Below are positions 21,432 to 33,560 of a stretch of DNA of 61,802 nucleotides, piece after piece. Location: assembly GCA_947627185.1 (NCBI GenBank), contig CANQVF010000010.1:1-61802 (forward strand). The letters run 5' to 3'. The notes beneath the pieces were generated by a model, which was not told the DNA's origin, searched no databases, and saw only the letters and a program-made list of their open reading frames with translations. Both the position numbers and the translations under genes were made by a program. Positions within the stretch are counted from its first letter, which is position 1; each line of letters opens with the position of its first letter. This DNA comes from an uncultured Clostridia bacterium (GTDB taxonomy: Bacteria > Bacillota > Clostridia > TANB77 > CAG-508).

Positions 21432-22553
21432 ATGAATAGATTTGGTATTTATGTTCATATACCATTTTGTAAAAAGAAATGTAAATATTGTGATTTCGTT
21501 TCTTTTTTTTGTGATGAGCAAAATCAGGAAAAATATTTTGAAAAATTAACTCAAGAAATAAATTTAAAAAAAATAAATAAAAAAGTAAATACTATTTATA
21601 TTGGAGGTGGAACTCCATCTTTTGTAGATTCAAAATATATAGTAAATATAATTAATGTATTAAAAAATAATTTCAATATTGATGAAAGCTCTGAGATTAC
21701 AATTGAAATAAATCCAGGAACAATAACAAAAGAAAAACTATTAGATTATAAAAATTCTGGAATTAACAGAATTAGTATAGGACTTCAAAGTACAGAAAAT
21801 AGATTATTGGAATTAATAGGTAGAATACATACTTATGAACAATTTTTAGATACATATAATTTAGTAAAAGAAGTTGGATTTAAAAATATAAATGTAGACT
21901 TAATGCTTGCTCTTCCAACTCAAACAAATAAAGAATTAATTAATAGTTTAAATAATGTAATTTCTTTAAAACCAAATCACATATCAATATATTCATTAAT
22001 ACTAGAAGAAGAAACTGAGCTTTATAAAAAAGTTCAAAATAAGGAATTAGAATTATTAGATGATGAATTAGAAAGAAAAATGTATTGGCAAACAAAGAAA
22101 ATATTAGAAAAAAATGGGTATATTCATTATGAAATATCAAATTTTGCTAAAAAAGGTTTTGAATCTAAACATAATTTAGATTGCTGGAATCAAGAAGAAT
22201 ATTTAGGTTTTGGACTTTCATCACATTCTTATATTGATAATAAAAGATTTTCAAATACATCTAATTTTAATGAATATATAAATTCTAAAAATTTTAAAGA
22301 TATAGTTGAAATTCATGAAGAACAAACAAAAGAGGAAAAAGCAAAAGAATTTATGATGATTGGACTTAGAAAAATTGATGGAATAAGTATTTCAGAATTT
22401 GAAAGAAAATTTAGAATTAATCCTTTATTCTATTTTAGATTTGAAATAAATAAACTTACAAATGATGGATTAATTGAGGTAGATTTAGATAATATTAAAT
22501 TAACTAAAAAGGGCTTAGATTTAGCCAATTTAGTATTTGAAGAATTTATATAA
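21432..22553 (+). CDS. hemW: HemW radical SAM protein (heme chaperone-like)
   Basis: This 373-residue protein has YVHIPFCKKKCKYCDFVSF, the HemW-type CxxxCxxC motif near residues 14-21, followed by YIGGGTPS and a C-terminal HemN-type domain. It is related to oxygen-independent coproporphyrinogen oxidase, but the family is thought to handle heme insertion. It lies directly upstream of the hrcA promoter, a common order (hemW-hrcA-grpE-dnaK-dnaJ) in Firmicutes. Confidence 0.93.
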   Translation: MNRFGIYVHIPFCKKKCKYCDFVSFFCDEQNQEKYFEKLTQEINLKKINKKVNTIYIGGGTPSFVDSKYIVNIINVLKNNFNIDESSEITIEINPGTITKEKLLDYKNSGINRISIGLQSTENRLLELIGRIHTYEQFLDTYNLVKEVGFKNINVDLMLALPTQTNKELINSLNNVISLKPNHISIYSLILEEETELYKKVQNKELELLDDELERKMYWQTKKILEKNGYIHYEISNFAKKGFESKHNLDCWNQEEYLGFGLSSHSYIDNKRFSNTSNFNEYINSKNFKDIVEIHEEQTKEEKAKEFMMIGLRKIDGISISEFERKFRINPLFYFRFEINKLTNDGLIEVDLDNIKLTKKGLDLANLVFEEFI

Positions 22554-22570
22554 AAAATATAAAATAACTA

Positions 22571-22599
22571 TTGACAAATTGCAAATAACAGTATATTAT
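22571..22599 (+). promoter_or_regulatory. hrcA operon promoter
   Basis: TTGACA (22571-22576), 17-bp spacer, TATTAT (22594-22599), immediately followed by the CIRCE operator. Confidence 0.8.
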
Positions 22600-22600
22600 A

Positions 22601-22627
22601 TTAGCAGTCAAACATCAAGTTTGCTAA
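22601..22627 (+). promoter_or_regulatory. CIRCE operator (HrcA binding site)
   Basis: TTAGCAGTC, nine bases, GTTTGCTAA. The CIRCE consensus is TTAGCACTC-N9-GAGTGCTAA, so the arms differ at one and two positions while the spacing is exact. It overlaps the transcription start of hrcA, giving heat-shock autoregulation. Confidence 0.88.
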
Positions 22628-22642
22628 AAAGAGGTGAAAGTG

Positions 22643-23668
22643 ATGTCAGGGGATTTAGATAAAAGAAAAAAGAAAGTTTTGCAGGCTATAATTGAAGAAT
22701 ATATAGAAACTGCTGAACCAGTAAGTTCAAATAATTTGGTAAAAGAACTAGAATGTAGTAGTGCAACAATTAGGAATGAAATGGCAGAATTAGAAAAAAT
22801 AGGCTTTTTAGAAAAAACACATACTTCAAGTGGACGTATTCCATCTCAAAAAGGATATAGATATTATGTTGATGAGTTAATAAGAGATGATAAATTAAGT
22901 AAAAAAGAAATGGAGTTAATTAAAGATAGATTAGAAACAAAAGTTAACGATTTAGAAGACTTAACTAAAATTGCTACAACAACTTTATCAGAAATAACTC
23001 ATTATACAACTATTACAATTGGCCCTGATGTAAATAATCACATAATTGTAGATATTAAATTTGTTCTACTTGGTAGTAGAGTTTTAATGGCTGTAATACT
23101 TACAGATTCAGGAATAATCAGAGAATCAATAATAAAATTTGATGAAGATATTACTCAAGATCAAGCAGAAGATTTAACATATCTTTTTAGAAATAAGCTA
23201 GTAGGAAAACCTTTAGAACAATTAAATGCACCTATAGAAGAATTTATTATGTCAGAAATAAAAATGGGCATAAATATAATTAAAAAGGTAATAGCAGAAA
23301 TAAATAAAATAATTAGAGAATCACATCAAGTATATCTAGATGGTGCAAATAAGGTTATTGATATGCCTGAATTTAAAAAGGTAGATGTAGCTAAAGAATT
23401 TTTAAATGTATTAGATGCAAAAGATTTAGTTGCAGATGTTTTAAATACAGGAGTTGCTGAAGATATAAAAATATATATAGGTGAAGAAACTGAAAGAGAA
23501 GAACTAAAGAACTTCAGTATAGTAACATTTAATCATTTATTAGCAGATAAAGATATTGGTACAATAGGAATTATAGGTCCAACAAGAATGGATTATTCAA
23601 AAGTTATTTCAGTAATGAAATATATAAGCAAAAAATTAAATGATGACTTAAAAAATGGAAAAATATAA
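22643..23668 (+). CDS. hrcA: Heat-inducible transcription repressor HrcA
   Basis: This 341-residue repressor has an N-terminal winged helix (AEPVSSNNLVKELECSSATIRNEM, then THTSSGRIPSQKGYRYYVD) and a GAF-like dimerisation domain with an inserted segment. It binds CIRCE, found just upstream. The in-frame GTG at 22634 is part of the GAGGTG ribosome binding site, so ATG 22643 is preferred. Confidence 0.95.
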   Translation: MSGDLDKRKKKVLQAIIEEYIETAEPVSSNNLVKELECSSATIRNEMAELEKIGFLEKTHTSSGRIPSQKGYRYYVDELIRDDKLSKKEMELIKDRLETKVNDLEDLTKIATTTLSEITHYTTITIGPDVNNHIIVDIKFVLLGSRVLMAVILTDSGIIRESIIKFDEDITQDQAEDLTYLFRNKLVGKPLEQLNAPIEEFIMSEIKMGINIIKKVIAEINKIIRESHQVYLDGANKVIDMPEFKKVDVAKEFLNVLDAKDLVADVLNTGVAEDIKIYIGEETEREELKNFSIVTFNHLLADKDIGTIGIIGPTRMDYSKVISVMKYISKKLNDDLKNGKI

Positions 23669-23685
23669 GAAGGTGAGGAATAATT

Positions 23686-24243
23686 TTGGAAAACGAAGAA
23701 AATAAAATAAATGAAGAAAATAATAATTCAGAAGTAACAGATACTACTTCTAAGGAAAACCAAACAACAAGTGATGTTACAGATGAAAAAAATAATACTA
23801 ATTCAGCAGAAATTGATAAATTAAAAGAAGAATATGATGAATTAGATGATAGATATAAAAGACTATTTGCAGAATTTGAAAATTACAAAAAAAGAAGTCA
23901 AAAAGAAAGAGAAAGCATTTATGGAATGATTACAGGAGATGTTGTTGCAACAATGCTTCCAATAATGGATAATTTAGAAAAAGCAGCAGATGCCAAAACA
24001 GATGATGAAAAATATCAAGAGGGAGTTAGATTAGTTGCTAGACAATTTAGAGAAGCACTAAAATCTTTAGGATTAGAAGAAATCGAAACAATAGGTCAAA
24101 GATTTAATCCAGAATTTCATGAAGCTGTAAGTCATATAGAAGATAATACAAAAGGTGAACAAGAAATTGTACAAGAATATAGAAAGGGCTATAAAATAGG
24201 AAATAAAGTTGTTAGACATTCTATGGTAATTGTAGCAAATTAA
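23686..24243 (+). CDS. grpE: Nucleotide exchange factor GrpE
   Basis: The protein is 185 residues from a TTG start after GAAGGTGAGG. A disordered acidic N-terminus (about 40 aa, Asn/Glu-rich) leads into a long coiled coil with RLFAEFENYKKRSQKE and the C-terminal beta domain GQRFNPEFHEAVSH. It drives ADP release from DnaK. It sits in the hrcA-grpE-dnaK-dnaJ operon, 17 bp after hrcA. Confidence 0.95.
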   Translation: MENEENKINEENNNSEVTDTTSKENQTTSDVTDEKNNTNSAEIDKLKEEYDELDDRYKRLFAEFENYKKRSQKERESIYGMITGDVVATMLPIMDNLEKAADAKTDDEKYQEGVRLVARQFREALKSLGLEEIETIGQRFNPEFHEAVSHIEDNTKGEQEIVQEYRKGYKIGNKVVRHSMVIVAN

Positions 24244-24249
24244 TAAAAA

Positions 24250-24483
24250 ATGGATACAATAATTTTATTATTTTTTAGATATGGTGGAATAGTTACTTTA
24301 GTTTGTGCAATAGTATTTTTTATACTATATAGAAAAAATGAATTAAAGAAAATTTATAAAGTTTTGATGATTATTTCTATAATATTATTTATCATTAATA
24401 TAGGTTTATGGTTATACTTACCAATTCAGCTTAAAAATATTTTTGAAGTAGTTGAAAATAATATTACAGATTTAATTATATAA
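24250..24483 (+). CDS. Small membrane protein between grpE and dnaK
   Basis: This 77-residue protein has two hydrophobic helices (ILLFFRYGGIVTLVCAIVFF and VLMIISIILFIINIGLWLYL) separated by a basic loop RKNELKKIYK. It starts 6 bp after grpE with no clear ribosome binding site of its own, so translational coupling is likely. I do not recognise the family. It lies within the CIRCE-controlled unit, where membrane proteins are not usual. Confidence 0.6.
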   Translation: MDTIILLFFRYGGIVTLVCAIVFFILYRKNELKKIYKVLMIISIILFIINIGLWLYLPIQLKNIFEVVENNITDLII

Positions 24484-24541
24484 TGTCATTAAATTTTTTA
24501 TATAAATTAACTAAAGAAAAGATAAGTTAAAATTAACTTAA

Positions 24542-26455
<1,914 letters not shown>

Positions 26456-26476
26456 TTAAAATATAATGGTTATAAG

Positions 26477-26503
26477 AGAGGTCAGAAATATAAGCTGACC
26501 TCT
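26477..26503 (+). promoter_or_regulatory. Hairpin between dnaK and dnaJ
   Basis: AGAGGTCAG and CTGACCTCT form a perfect 9-bp stem without a T tract. It is more likely an mRNA stability or processing element that sets the DnaK/DnaJ ratio than a full terminator. Confidence 0.55.
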
Positions 26504-26554
26504 ATATAGCTATTATAGTATTTAAATACATAATCAGTAGGAGGATTATAAAAG

Positions 26555-27712
26555 ATGGCACAAAAGCGAGATTATTATGAAGTTTTAGGTGTAAGTAAAG
26601 ATGCAACTGATGAAGATCTAAAAAAAGCTTATAGAAAACTAGCAAAGAAATATCATCCAGATGCAAATCCAGATAATAAAGCAGAAGCCGAACAAAAATT
26701 TAAAGAAGTTAATGAGGCTTATGAAACTCTTTCTGATAAACAGAAAAGACAAATGTATGATCAATTTGGATTTGATGGTCCACAAGGTTTTGGTGGCGGT
26801 CAAGGCGGTGGATATTATTCTTATGGATCTGGTTTTAGTGGCTTTGGTGGATTTTCAGATTTTGGAGATTTCGGAGATTTAGGAGATATTTTCTCATCTT
26901 TCTTTGGTGGAGGAACATCTAGAAGCAGAAGTTCTAATGGCGCTAGAAAAGGTGCAGATTTAAAAATAAATTTAGATATAACTTTTGAAGAATCATATCT
27001 TGGTGTTGAAAAAGAAATAAGTTTAAATAGAAATGAAACTTGTTCATCATGCGCTGGAACAGGGGCAAAAAGAGGAACATCACCTCAAAAATGTTCTATG
27101 TGTGGAGGAACTGGAAAAATAAAACAAATAGTTACTACTCCTTTTGGTCAAATGGCAACACAAAAAGTTTGTACACAATGTGGAGGAACTGGAAAAGTTA
27201 TTAAAGAGCCTTGCCAAGAATGTAGAGGAAAAGGTACATTAAAAAAGACTGTGAAATTAAAAGTAAAAATTCCTGAAGGTATAGATAATGGTCAAACTGT
27301 TGTATTAAAAGGAGAAGGCGAACCAGGTACAAATGGAGGTTCAAAAGGAGATTTATATATAGTTGTTCATGTTAAAAGACATAATATTTATACAAGAAAA
27401 TCTGAACATGTATTATGTGATATACCAATTACAATAACTGGTGCAACTTTAGGAACAGATGTTGAAATTCCTATGGTAGATGGAACAAAAGAGACTTATA
27501 GAATTCCAGAAGGAACTCAAACAGGAACAAAATTTACAATAAAAAATAAAGGTTTCAAGAGTATAAATGGAAATTGGAGAGGAGATTTTGTTTTTACAGT
27601 AATAGTTCAAACACCAAAAAAATTAACTCATGAACAAAGAGAGTTATTAATGCAACTTGCAAAAACAATGAATGAACAACCACCATTAAAGAAAAAAGGA
27701 ATATTTGGATAA
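26555..27712 (+). CDS. dnaJ: Co-chaperone DnaJ (Hsp40)
   Basis: This 385-residue protein has a J-domain with HPD at 34-36, a Gly/Phe-rich linker (about 75-115), and a zinc domain with four CxxCxGxG-type repeats ([32 protein letters not shown]). C-terminal substrate-binding domains follow. It stimulates DnaK ATPase. The stop codon overlaps the TTG start of recD2 by 8 bp. Confidence 0.97.
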   Translation: MAQKRDYYEVLGVSKDATDEDLKKAYRKLAKKYHPDANPDNKAEAEQKFKEVNEAYETLSDKQKRQMYDQFGFDGPQGFGGGQGGGYYSYGSGFSGFGGFSDFGDFGDLGDIFSSFFGGGTSRSRSSNGARKGADLKINLDITFEESYLGVEKEISLNRNETCSSCAGTGAKRGTSPQKCSMCGGTGKIKQIVTTPFGQMATQKVCTQCGGTGKVIKEPCQECRGKGTLKKTVKLKVKIPEGIDNGQTVVLKGEGEPGTNGGSKGDLYIVVHVKRHNIYTRKSEHVLCDIPITITGATLGTDVEIPMVDGTKETYRIPEGTQTGTKFTIKNKGFKSINGNWRGDFVFTVIVQTPKKLTHEQRELLMQLAKTMNEQPPLKKKGIFG

Positions 27713-29942
27713 ATTGGAATTAAAAGGTCAAATTGAAGAATTTATATATCAAAATGAATCAAATAGTTATAGTATAGCTGTATTTAGTACAGAAGATCAA
27801 GAGGTAGTAACAGTTGTAGGTTATCTACCTTTTATTGCTGTTGGAGATACTTTAAAACTTCAAGGAAAAATGGTAGTTCATCAAGAATATGGTGAACAAT
27901 TCAAAATTGAAACTTTTGAAAAATTAATGCCAGAAAATGCAGTAGCTCTAGAAAAATATTTAGCAAGTGGAACTATTAAAGGAATAGGACCAGCTACAGC
28001 TAGAAAAATTATAGATAAATTTGGTGAAGAAACACTAACTGTTTTTAAATTTGAGCCTTTAAGATTGGCAGAAATAAAAGGTATTACAAAGGATAGAGCC
28101 TATGAAATAAGTGAAGAATTTAATGAAAAATGGGAAGTTTGGCAAATTGTAAGTTTCTTAGAACAATTTGGAATAGGAGCAAATAACAGTAAAAAAGTAT
28201 ATGATGCTCTAGGAGTAGATGCTGTTGAAAAAATACAAGAAAATCCTTATATATTAGTTGATATAGTTTATGGTGTTAATTTTTATAATATTGATAGAAT
28301 TGCTATGCAAATTGGTGTTCCAATGGATAGTGATTATAGAATTAAAAGTGGAATAAAATATGCATTATTAGTTGCAAGTTATAATGGACATACTTGTGTA
28401 GAAAAAGAAAACCTAATTAATTATGTTAAAGATATTTTGGATGTTGATGAAGAATTAGTAAAAAATAATATTATAAATTTAAATGTAGCATCAGAAATTC
28501 ATATAGTGGAAGATAAAGATAATGAATATGTTTTTTTAGAACAACTTTATAAAGCTGAAAAAAACATAGCAGAAAGATTGTGCATATTAAGAGATTGCAA
28601 TAATACAAAATATATTAAAAATTTTAAAAAAGAAATAAAAAAACATGAAGAGAAGCTAGATATTGAATTATCAGAAAAACAATTTGATGCAATTAATCAA
28701 ATAAATGAAAATAATGTATGTATAATCACTGGTGGACCTGGTACTGGAAAAACTACTATTATAAAATTTGTAATTGATATTTATAAAGAACAAAAAAAGA
28801 AAGTAGTTTTATGTGCTCCAACAGGAAGGGCTGCTAAACGTATGAGTGAAACAACAGGAGAAGAGGCAAAAACAATACATAGATTATTAGAAATTGGAAA
28901 ATTCGAAGAAGATAAATTAGGAAGCATTGATACAGATGTTACACCAGTTGATAGTGATGTTTTAGTTATTGATGAAATGTCTATGGTAGATGTTTTTCTT
29001 ATGAATTATTTAGTAAAAGCAGTTTTTTTAGGAACAAAAATTATTTTTGTAGGAGATCCAAATCAATTGCCATCAGTAGGACCTGGCAGTATATTAAAAG
29101 ATTTAATAGATTCTCAAGAATTTGCTACTGTTCATTTAGATAAAATTTTTAGACAAGCAGCTAAAAGTAAAATAATTGTGAATGCACATAATGTAAATAA
29201 TGGTATAAATTTTATAGGTAAAAAAGATTATAGTGAAGATTCAGAAAATGATTTCTTTTATATAAATGAGTCTAATCAAGATAAAATGCTTTACCAAGTA
29301 TTATCACTAAGTAAGGAACGTTTAAAAAATTATGGAAATTTTGAATTTTTTACCAATATACAAGTTTTAACTCCTACTAAAAAAGGAAAACTTGGAACAA
29401 AAGAGTTAAATAAATATTTACAAGCAGAACTAAATCCCAAAACAGATGAAATTTTGGAAAAAAGTTATGGGGATATCACTTTCAGAGAAGGTGATAGAGT
29501 TATGCAAATAAAAAACAATTATGATATTTACTGGGAAAAAGGCAATAGAAACAATTTGAAAACTTATGAAGCTGGAACAGGTGTGTTTAATGGTGAAATA
29601 GGAAGAATTGCTAAAATTGATTATTCAGATAAACAAATTGAAATTGAATTTGATGATGGAAAAAATGCATGGTATGCTTTTTCAGAATTAGACCAGTTAG
29701 AACATGCTTATGCAATTACAATTCATAAAGCACAGGGAAGTGAATTTGATGTTGTAATTTTAGTAATTCCACAATCATCAAATATGTTGCTTACAAGGAA
29801 TTTGCTATATACAGGGATAACAAGAGCTAAAAAGCTTTTAATTGTAATTGGAAATAAAAATTTAATTGAATTTATGATTAATAATTCAGAAGTTAAAAAG
29901 AGAAATACAGGTTTAAAGTTAAAATTTCAAAAAAATGATTAA
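27705..29942 (+). CDS. recD2: ATP-dependent RecD2-type DNA helicase
   Basis: This 745-residue SF1B 5'-3' helicase has an N-terminal OB-like region and helix-hairpin-helix repeats ([15 protein letters not shown]). Walker A is GGPGTGKTT, Walker B is VIDEMSMVD, and motif VI lies in YTGITRAKK. It takes part in DNA repair outside RecBCD. The start is TTG 27705, inside the end of dnaJ, with AAAAAAGGA at good spacing. Linkage to the dnaK operon by overlap is unusual. Confidence 0.93.
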   Translation: MDKLELKGQIEEFIYQNESNSYSIAVFSTEDQEVVTVVGYLPFIAVGDTLKLQGKMVVHQEYGEQFKIETFEKLMPENAVALEKYLASGTIKGIGPATARKIIDKFGEETLTVFKFEPLRLAEIKGITKDRAYEISEEFNEKWEVWQIVSFLEQFGIGANNSKKVYDALGVDAVEKIQENPYILVDIVYGVNFYNIDRIAMQIGVPMDSDYRIKSGIKYALLVASYNGHTCVEKENLINYVKDILDVDEELVKNNIINLNVASEIHIVEDKDNEYVFLEQLYKAEKNIAERLCILRDCNNTKYIKNFKKEIKKHEEKLDIELSEKQFDAINQINENNVCIITGGPGTGKTTIIKFVIDIYKEQKKKVVLCAPTGRAAKRMSETTGEEAKTIHRLLEIGKFEEDKLGSIDTDVTPVDSDVLVIDEMSMVDVFLMNYLVKAVFLGTKIIFVGDPNQLPSVGPGSILKDLIDSQEFATVHLDKIFRQAAKSKIIVNAHNVNNGINFIGKKDYSEDSENDFFYINESNQDKMLYQVLSLSKERLKNYGNFEFFTNIQVLTPTKKGKLGTKELNKYLQAELNPKTDEILEKSYGDITFREGDRVMQIKNNYDIYWEKGNRNNLKTYEAGTGVFNGEIGRIAKIDYSDKQIEIEFDDGKNAWYAFSELDQLEHAYAITIHKAQGSEFDVVILVIPQSSNMLLTRNLLYTGITRAKKLLIVIGNKNLIEFMINNSEVKKRNTGLKLKFQKND

Positions 29943-29949
29943 AAATTTT

Positions 29950-30023
29950 ATTGTCGAAAACCTCTAAAAATACGACAAAACTAGTCCTTTTTTTATGAAG
30001 GGCTTTTTTTTTTATTTTAGAAT
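29950..30023 (+). promoter_or_regulatory. spoIIA control region: Spo0A boxes and a sigma-H-like promoter
   Basis: TTGTCGAAA (29951-29959) fits the Spo0A box (TTTGTCGAA). A second, inverted copy reads TTTTGTCGTA on the minus strand (29971-29980). Downstream, AGGGCTT (29999-30005) and AGAAT (30019-30023) with 13 bp between resemble a sigma-H promoter. In Bacillus, spoIIA is activated by Spo0A~P with sigma-H RNA polymerase. Confidence 0.55.
29983..30013 (+). terminator. Intrinsic terminator after recD2
   Basis: AGTCCTT pairs with AAGGGCT (one G-U) and is followed by ten Ts. It overlaps the proposed sigma-H promoter of spoIIA. Confidence 0.75.
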
Positions 30024-30060
30024 ATATTATATATAAATTTTTTATAAGGAGGAAATAAAG

Positions 30061-30393
30061 TTGAATGTTAAACATTTTATTGAGGACAAGCTATTAATTT
30101 TTGAAATAACAGAAGAAATAGATCATCATAATTCTGAAAGAATAAGAAAAAGAGCTGATTATGAAATTCAACGCTTTATGCCTAAGAAAGTTATTTTTGA
30201 TTTTAAAAAAGTAAATTTTATGGATAGTGCAGGAATAGGATTAATAATAGGAAGATATAAAACAACTAATGATTTTGGTGGTAATTTAGAATTAATAAAT
30301 GTAAATAGTAAATTAAAAAGAGTTTTTGAAATGTCAGGTATTTTAAAAATTATACCAATTGTAGAAAAATCTTCAGATGAGAAAGCAGTTTAG
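30061..30393 (+). CDS. spoIIAA: Anti-sigma F factor antagonist SpoIIAA
   Basis: This 110-residue STAS-domain protein has the phosphorylatable serine in the motif MDSAGIGLIIGRY. When dephosphorylated by SpoIIE it binds SpoIIAB and frees sigma-F in the forespore. It starts at TTG after AAGGAGGAAATAAAG. It is the first gene of the spoIIA operon and is followed by spoIIAB and sigF. Confidence 0.9.
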   Translation: MNVKHFIEDKLLIFEITEEIDHHNSERIRKRADYEIQRFMPKKVIFDFKKVNFMDSAGIGLIIGRYKTTNDFGGNLELINVNSKLKRVFEMSGILKIIPIVEKSSDEKAV

Positions 30394-30512
30394 CAGTTAG
30401 ATTTATAAATAATTATAAAATCAAAAAATTAAAATGCTTATTAATGGAGATTGAATATTTGAAAAGGAAAGGAGAATTAATCTAATTATTATAATTGGAT
30501 TATATAAAAATT

Positions 30513-30965
30513 ATGAAAAATATAAAAAATGAAATGAAATTGGAATTTTCTAGTAAATCTACAAATGAAGCTTTTGCTAGAATTTCTGTTGCAGCTTTTG
30601 CATCACAACTTGATCCAACAATAGAGGAAATTGCAGATATAAAAACATCTGTATCAGAAGCTGTAACAAATGCTATTATACATGCATATCCAAATACAGA
30701 TGGAATAGTTAAAGTAAGAGCTTTTTTATATGATAATGAAATAGAAATAGAAGTATCAGATACAGGTGAAGGAATTGAAAATATAGAGGAAGCAAGAGAA
30801 CCTTTATATACTACTAAAGGAAATTTAGAACGTTCCGGAATGGGATTTACTATTATGGAAAATTTTATGGACGAGCTTAAAGTAGAATCTATTGTAGGTT
30901 TAGGTACAAAAATTACAATGAATAAAAAAATAAAGAAAAATATGTCTTTAGAAAATACATATTAG
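30513..30965 (+). CDS. spoIIAB: Anti-sigma F factor / serine kinase SpoIIAB
   Basis: This 150-residue GHKL-type kinase has the N-box [15 protein letters not shown] and G-boxes DTGEGI and [15 protein letters not shown]. It binds sigma-F and phosphorylates SpoIIAA. The conserved opening [12 protein letters not shown] supports a start near 30513. A TTG at 30495 is possible. AAAGGAGA is 20-40 nt upstream of either, so the exact start is uncertain. Confidence 0.92.
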   Translation: MKNIKNEMKLEFSSKSTNEAFARISVAAFASQLDPTIEEIADIKTSVSEAVTNAIIHAYPNTDGIVKVRAFLYDNEIEIEVSDTGEGIENIEEAREPLYTTKGNLERSGMGFTIMENFMDELKVESIVGLGTKITMNKKIKKNMSLENTY

Positions 30966-30974
30966 GAGGATAAA

Positions 30975-31689
30975 ATGCAAGAAAGAGAAAAAACTCTTAT
31001 TGCACAAGCACAGCAAGGTGATAAAGAAATATTAGCACAAATTATGGAAAATAATAAACGGACTTATATGGAGTATTGTAAAAAGATTTTTAGGAAGAGG
31101 ATATGAAGCAGAAGATTTATATCAAATTGCATGTATAGGTTTTATAGAGGCAATACAGAGATTTAAGTTTGAATTTAATGTTGAACTTTCTACATATTCA
31201 GTTCAATATATGATAGGAGAAATAAAAAAATTTTTAAGAGATGATGGCATGATAAGAATAAGTAGAAATGTGAAAGAATTAGGAATAAAAATAAAAGAAT
31301 TAGAGCGAATATATATGGTAAAAACTGGAGAACCATTATGCATTGCAAAACTTTCAAAAATTTTAGAAATTCCAGAAGAAAATATATATATTGCTATGAA
31401 AGCATTAAAAACAGTTGAATCAATAAATGAAAAAATAGATGAAGATGGAAAGGAATTACTTGAAATATTAGCTAAAGATGAAGATGAACAAAATAAAATT
31501 ATTGATAAAATAACTTTATTTGAACTTATCGAAGAATTAGATTTTAGAGATAAAAAAATAATAGATTTAAGATATTTTAAAGATAAAACTCAAGCTCAAG
31601 TAGCAGATATTTTAGGTATTTCTCAGGTTCATGTTTCGCGAATAGAAAAAAGAATATTAAAAGATTTTAAATCTAAATTATTAACTTAA
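30975..31689 (+). pseudogene. sigF: Sporulation sigma factor SigF, interrupted by one extra base
   Basis: ATG 30975 follows TTAGGAGG. The first frame reads MQEREKTLIAQAQQGDKEIL to MENNK and then goes wrong. From 31060 the +1 frame reads GLIWSIVKRFLGRGYEAED and continues as normal sigma region 2, 3 and 4 (TQAQVADILGISQVHVSRIEKR) to 31689. Removing one A from AAA (31056-31058) restores ENNNGLIW and a 237-residue SigF. This is either an assembly error, a true mutation or, less likely, recoding at the rare CGG codon. SigF is essential for sporulation. Confidence 0.85.
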
Positions 31690-31711
31690 TTGTTTATGAA
31701 AGAGGTTTATT

Positions 31712-32683
31712 TTGAAAAAAATATTATTTTATTTATTTTTTGTTATTATTTTAATTATAACAATGCCAATTATTTTTACAAATAAATTTAAAACAGAAGA
31801 AGTAATATCTAACCAAACTGTGGAAGAAAAATTTGATTATGGAAAATATAGTACTATAAAATTATTACATACAGAAACAGGGGAAGTAGAAGAGCTAGAT
31901 TTAGATAGTTATTTATATGGTGTTGTTTCTAGTGAAATGCCAGCTAATTTTGAAATGGAAGCACTAAAAGCTCAAGCTGTTTCTGCAAGAACTTATACAA
32001 TTTATCAAATAAAAAATGGTAGTAAACATGAAAACGCAGATTTATGTGATAACTCTGCTCATTGTCAAGCATGGATATCTAAAGAGAACAGAATGGCAAG
32101 ATGGGAAGAAGATTTAAGAGAAGAATATTGGAAAAAAATTGTTACAGCAGTAAATGAAACAAAAGGAAAAATAATTTTATATAATAATGAGCCTATAAAT
32201 GCACTTTTTCATAGTAATAGTGGTGGAAGCACAGAAACATCTTTAAATGTTTGGGGAGGAGATTTTCCATATTTTCAAGTAGTTGAAACATCTGGAGAGG
32301 AAGCATATACATCATATAATTCTGAAACGCAAATAACTAAAGATGAATTAATAACTATTATGCTTGAAAAATATTCTGAATTTAAAATTGATTTTTCTAA
32401 AGAAGATTGTATAAAAATTGTTGAATATACAGACAGTGGAAGAATAAAAAAAATGCAAATAGGAAATATAGAGCTTAGTGGTGTAGAAGCTAGAAAATTA
32501 TTTAATTTAAAATCTGCAAAATTTAATTTTGAAATAAATGGTGATGTTATAAAATTTATAGTTACAGGATATGGACATGGAGTTGGTTTAAGTCAATGCG
32601 GAAGTGATGCTTTAGCAAAACAAGGAAAAAATTATGAAGAAATAATAAAATATTATTATAAAGATGTGGAAATAAGTGAATAA
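31712..32683 (+). CDS. spoIID: Stage II sporulation protein D (SpoIID)
   Basis: This 323-residue lytic transglycosylase drives engulfment together with SpoIIM and SpoIIP. It has an N-terminal membrane anchor (about residues 3-23), a SpoIID/LytB domain with YLYGVVSSEMPANFEMEALK and AQAVSARTYT, and a C-terminal GYGHGVGLSQCG. The TTG start follows AAAGAGG. Its place directly after spoIIA and before a SpoIIQ-like gene matches sporulation clusters in Clostridia. Confidence 0.93.
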   Translation: MKKILFYLFFVIILIITMPIIFTNKFKTEEVISNQTVEEKFDYGKYSTIKLLHTETGEVEELDLDSYLYGVVSSEMPANFEMEALKAQAVSARTYTIYQIKNGSKHENADLCDNSAHCQAWISKENRMARWEEDLREEYWKKIVTAVNETKGKIILYNNEPINALFHSNSGGSTETSLNVWGGDFPYFQVVETSGEEAYTSYNSETQITKDELITIMLEKYSEFKIDFSKEDCIKIVEYTDSGRIKKMQIGNIELSGVEARKLFNLKSAKFNFEINGDVIKFIVTGYGHGVGLSQCGSDALAKQGKNYEEIIKYYYKDVEISE

Positions 32684-32737
32684 TCTTATAAAAACTGTAA
32701 ATACTAAAAATAATTAATTACTTAAATGGAGGTTTTT

Positions 32738-33541
32738 ATGGGAAGAAGAGAATATTATGAAGAACAAAAATTAAAAAGAATTGCAGGCATTTTTAGTATT
32801 ATTTTAATTTTATCTGTTGTTATTTTTTTAACAATATTTGTAATGTATAATAAAAAACTAAGAAAAGAAGCAAATCAAAATATTGAAAGTTTAGGACAGT
32901 TAAATGAAATAGTTTCTAACGAAGATTTAGAGGAAACTAGTTTCTCTTCAGATTCTACTGTTTCTAATTCAATATCAAATAATGTTACAAATACTGAAAA
33001 TACTAATGCTGTAAATAATGTTTCAAAAAATACTTCAAAAAAAATAGTTAATACTACTCCTGTAGAAGCTACTGTTCAAAATACGGTAGAAAATACAAAT
33101 ACTGTTTTAGAAGAAGAAAAAGAAGCTCCAAAAGAATTACATTTTGAAGCACCAGTTTCTGGAGAAATAATAAAGGATTTTGCTACAGATACGCTAATTT
33201 ATTCTAATACTTTAGAAGAATGGACAACGCATTCTGGAATTGATATAAAAGCAGATAAAACATCTATTGTAGTTGCATCAGAAGCTGGAGTAGTTGAAAG
33301 TATAAAAAATGATCCAAGATATGGATTAACAATTACTTTAAAACATGATAATGGATTTAAAACAGTTTATTCAAATCTTTTAACAACTGAATTTGTTTCA
33401 GAAGGTGAAACTGTTGAAAAAGGACAAACTATAGCAACAATAGGTGAAAGTGCAAGTTTTGAAATATCAGATGATACACATTTACATTTTGAAATGTATA
33501 AGGATGGTACAGTTGTAAATCCTACAATATATTTAAAATAA
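32738..33541 (+). CDS. spoIIQ: SpoIIQ-like M23 metallopeptidase-domain protein
   Basis: The 267-residue protein has an N-terminal membrane segment (about residues 18-40), an Asn/Ser/Thr-rich linker and a C-terminal LytM/M23 domain. The zinc ligands look complete: HSGID (H and D) and HLHFEM (HxH). Bacillus SpoIIQ is degenerate, whereas clostridial SpoIIQ often keeps these residues. It would form the forespore side of the channel with SpoIIIAH. The ATG at 32726 is in the ribosome binding site (ATGGAGG), so the start is 32738. Confidence 0.82.
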   Translation: MGRREYYEEQKLKRIAGIFSIILILSVVIFLTIFVMYNKKLRKEANQNIESLGQLNEIVSNEDLEETSFSSDSTVSNSISNNVTNTENTNAVNNVSKNTSKKIVNTTPVEATVQNTVENTNTVLEEEKEAPKELHFEAPVSGEIIKDFATDTLIYSNTLEEWTTHSGIDIKADKTSIVVASEAGVVESIKNDPRYGLTITLKHDNGFKTVYSNLLTTEFVSEGETVEKGQTIATIGESASFEISDDTHLHFEMYKDGTVVNPTIYLK

Positions 33542-33560
33542 TATTTAATTTTATATTATA

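Noticed and set aside
24523..24540. TAAGTTAA-AA-TTAACTTA palindrome before dnaK as a second CIRCE
   Set aside because: The sequence and 2-bp spacing do not fit CIRCE. It is probably a chance AT palindrome or an mRNA hairpin.
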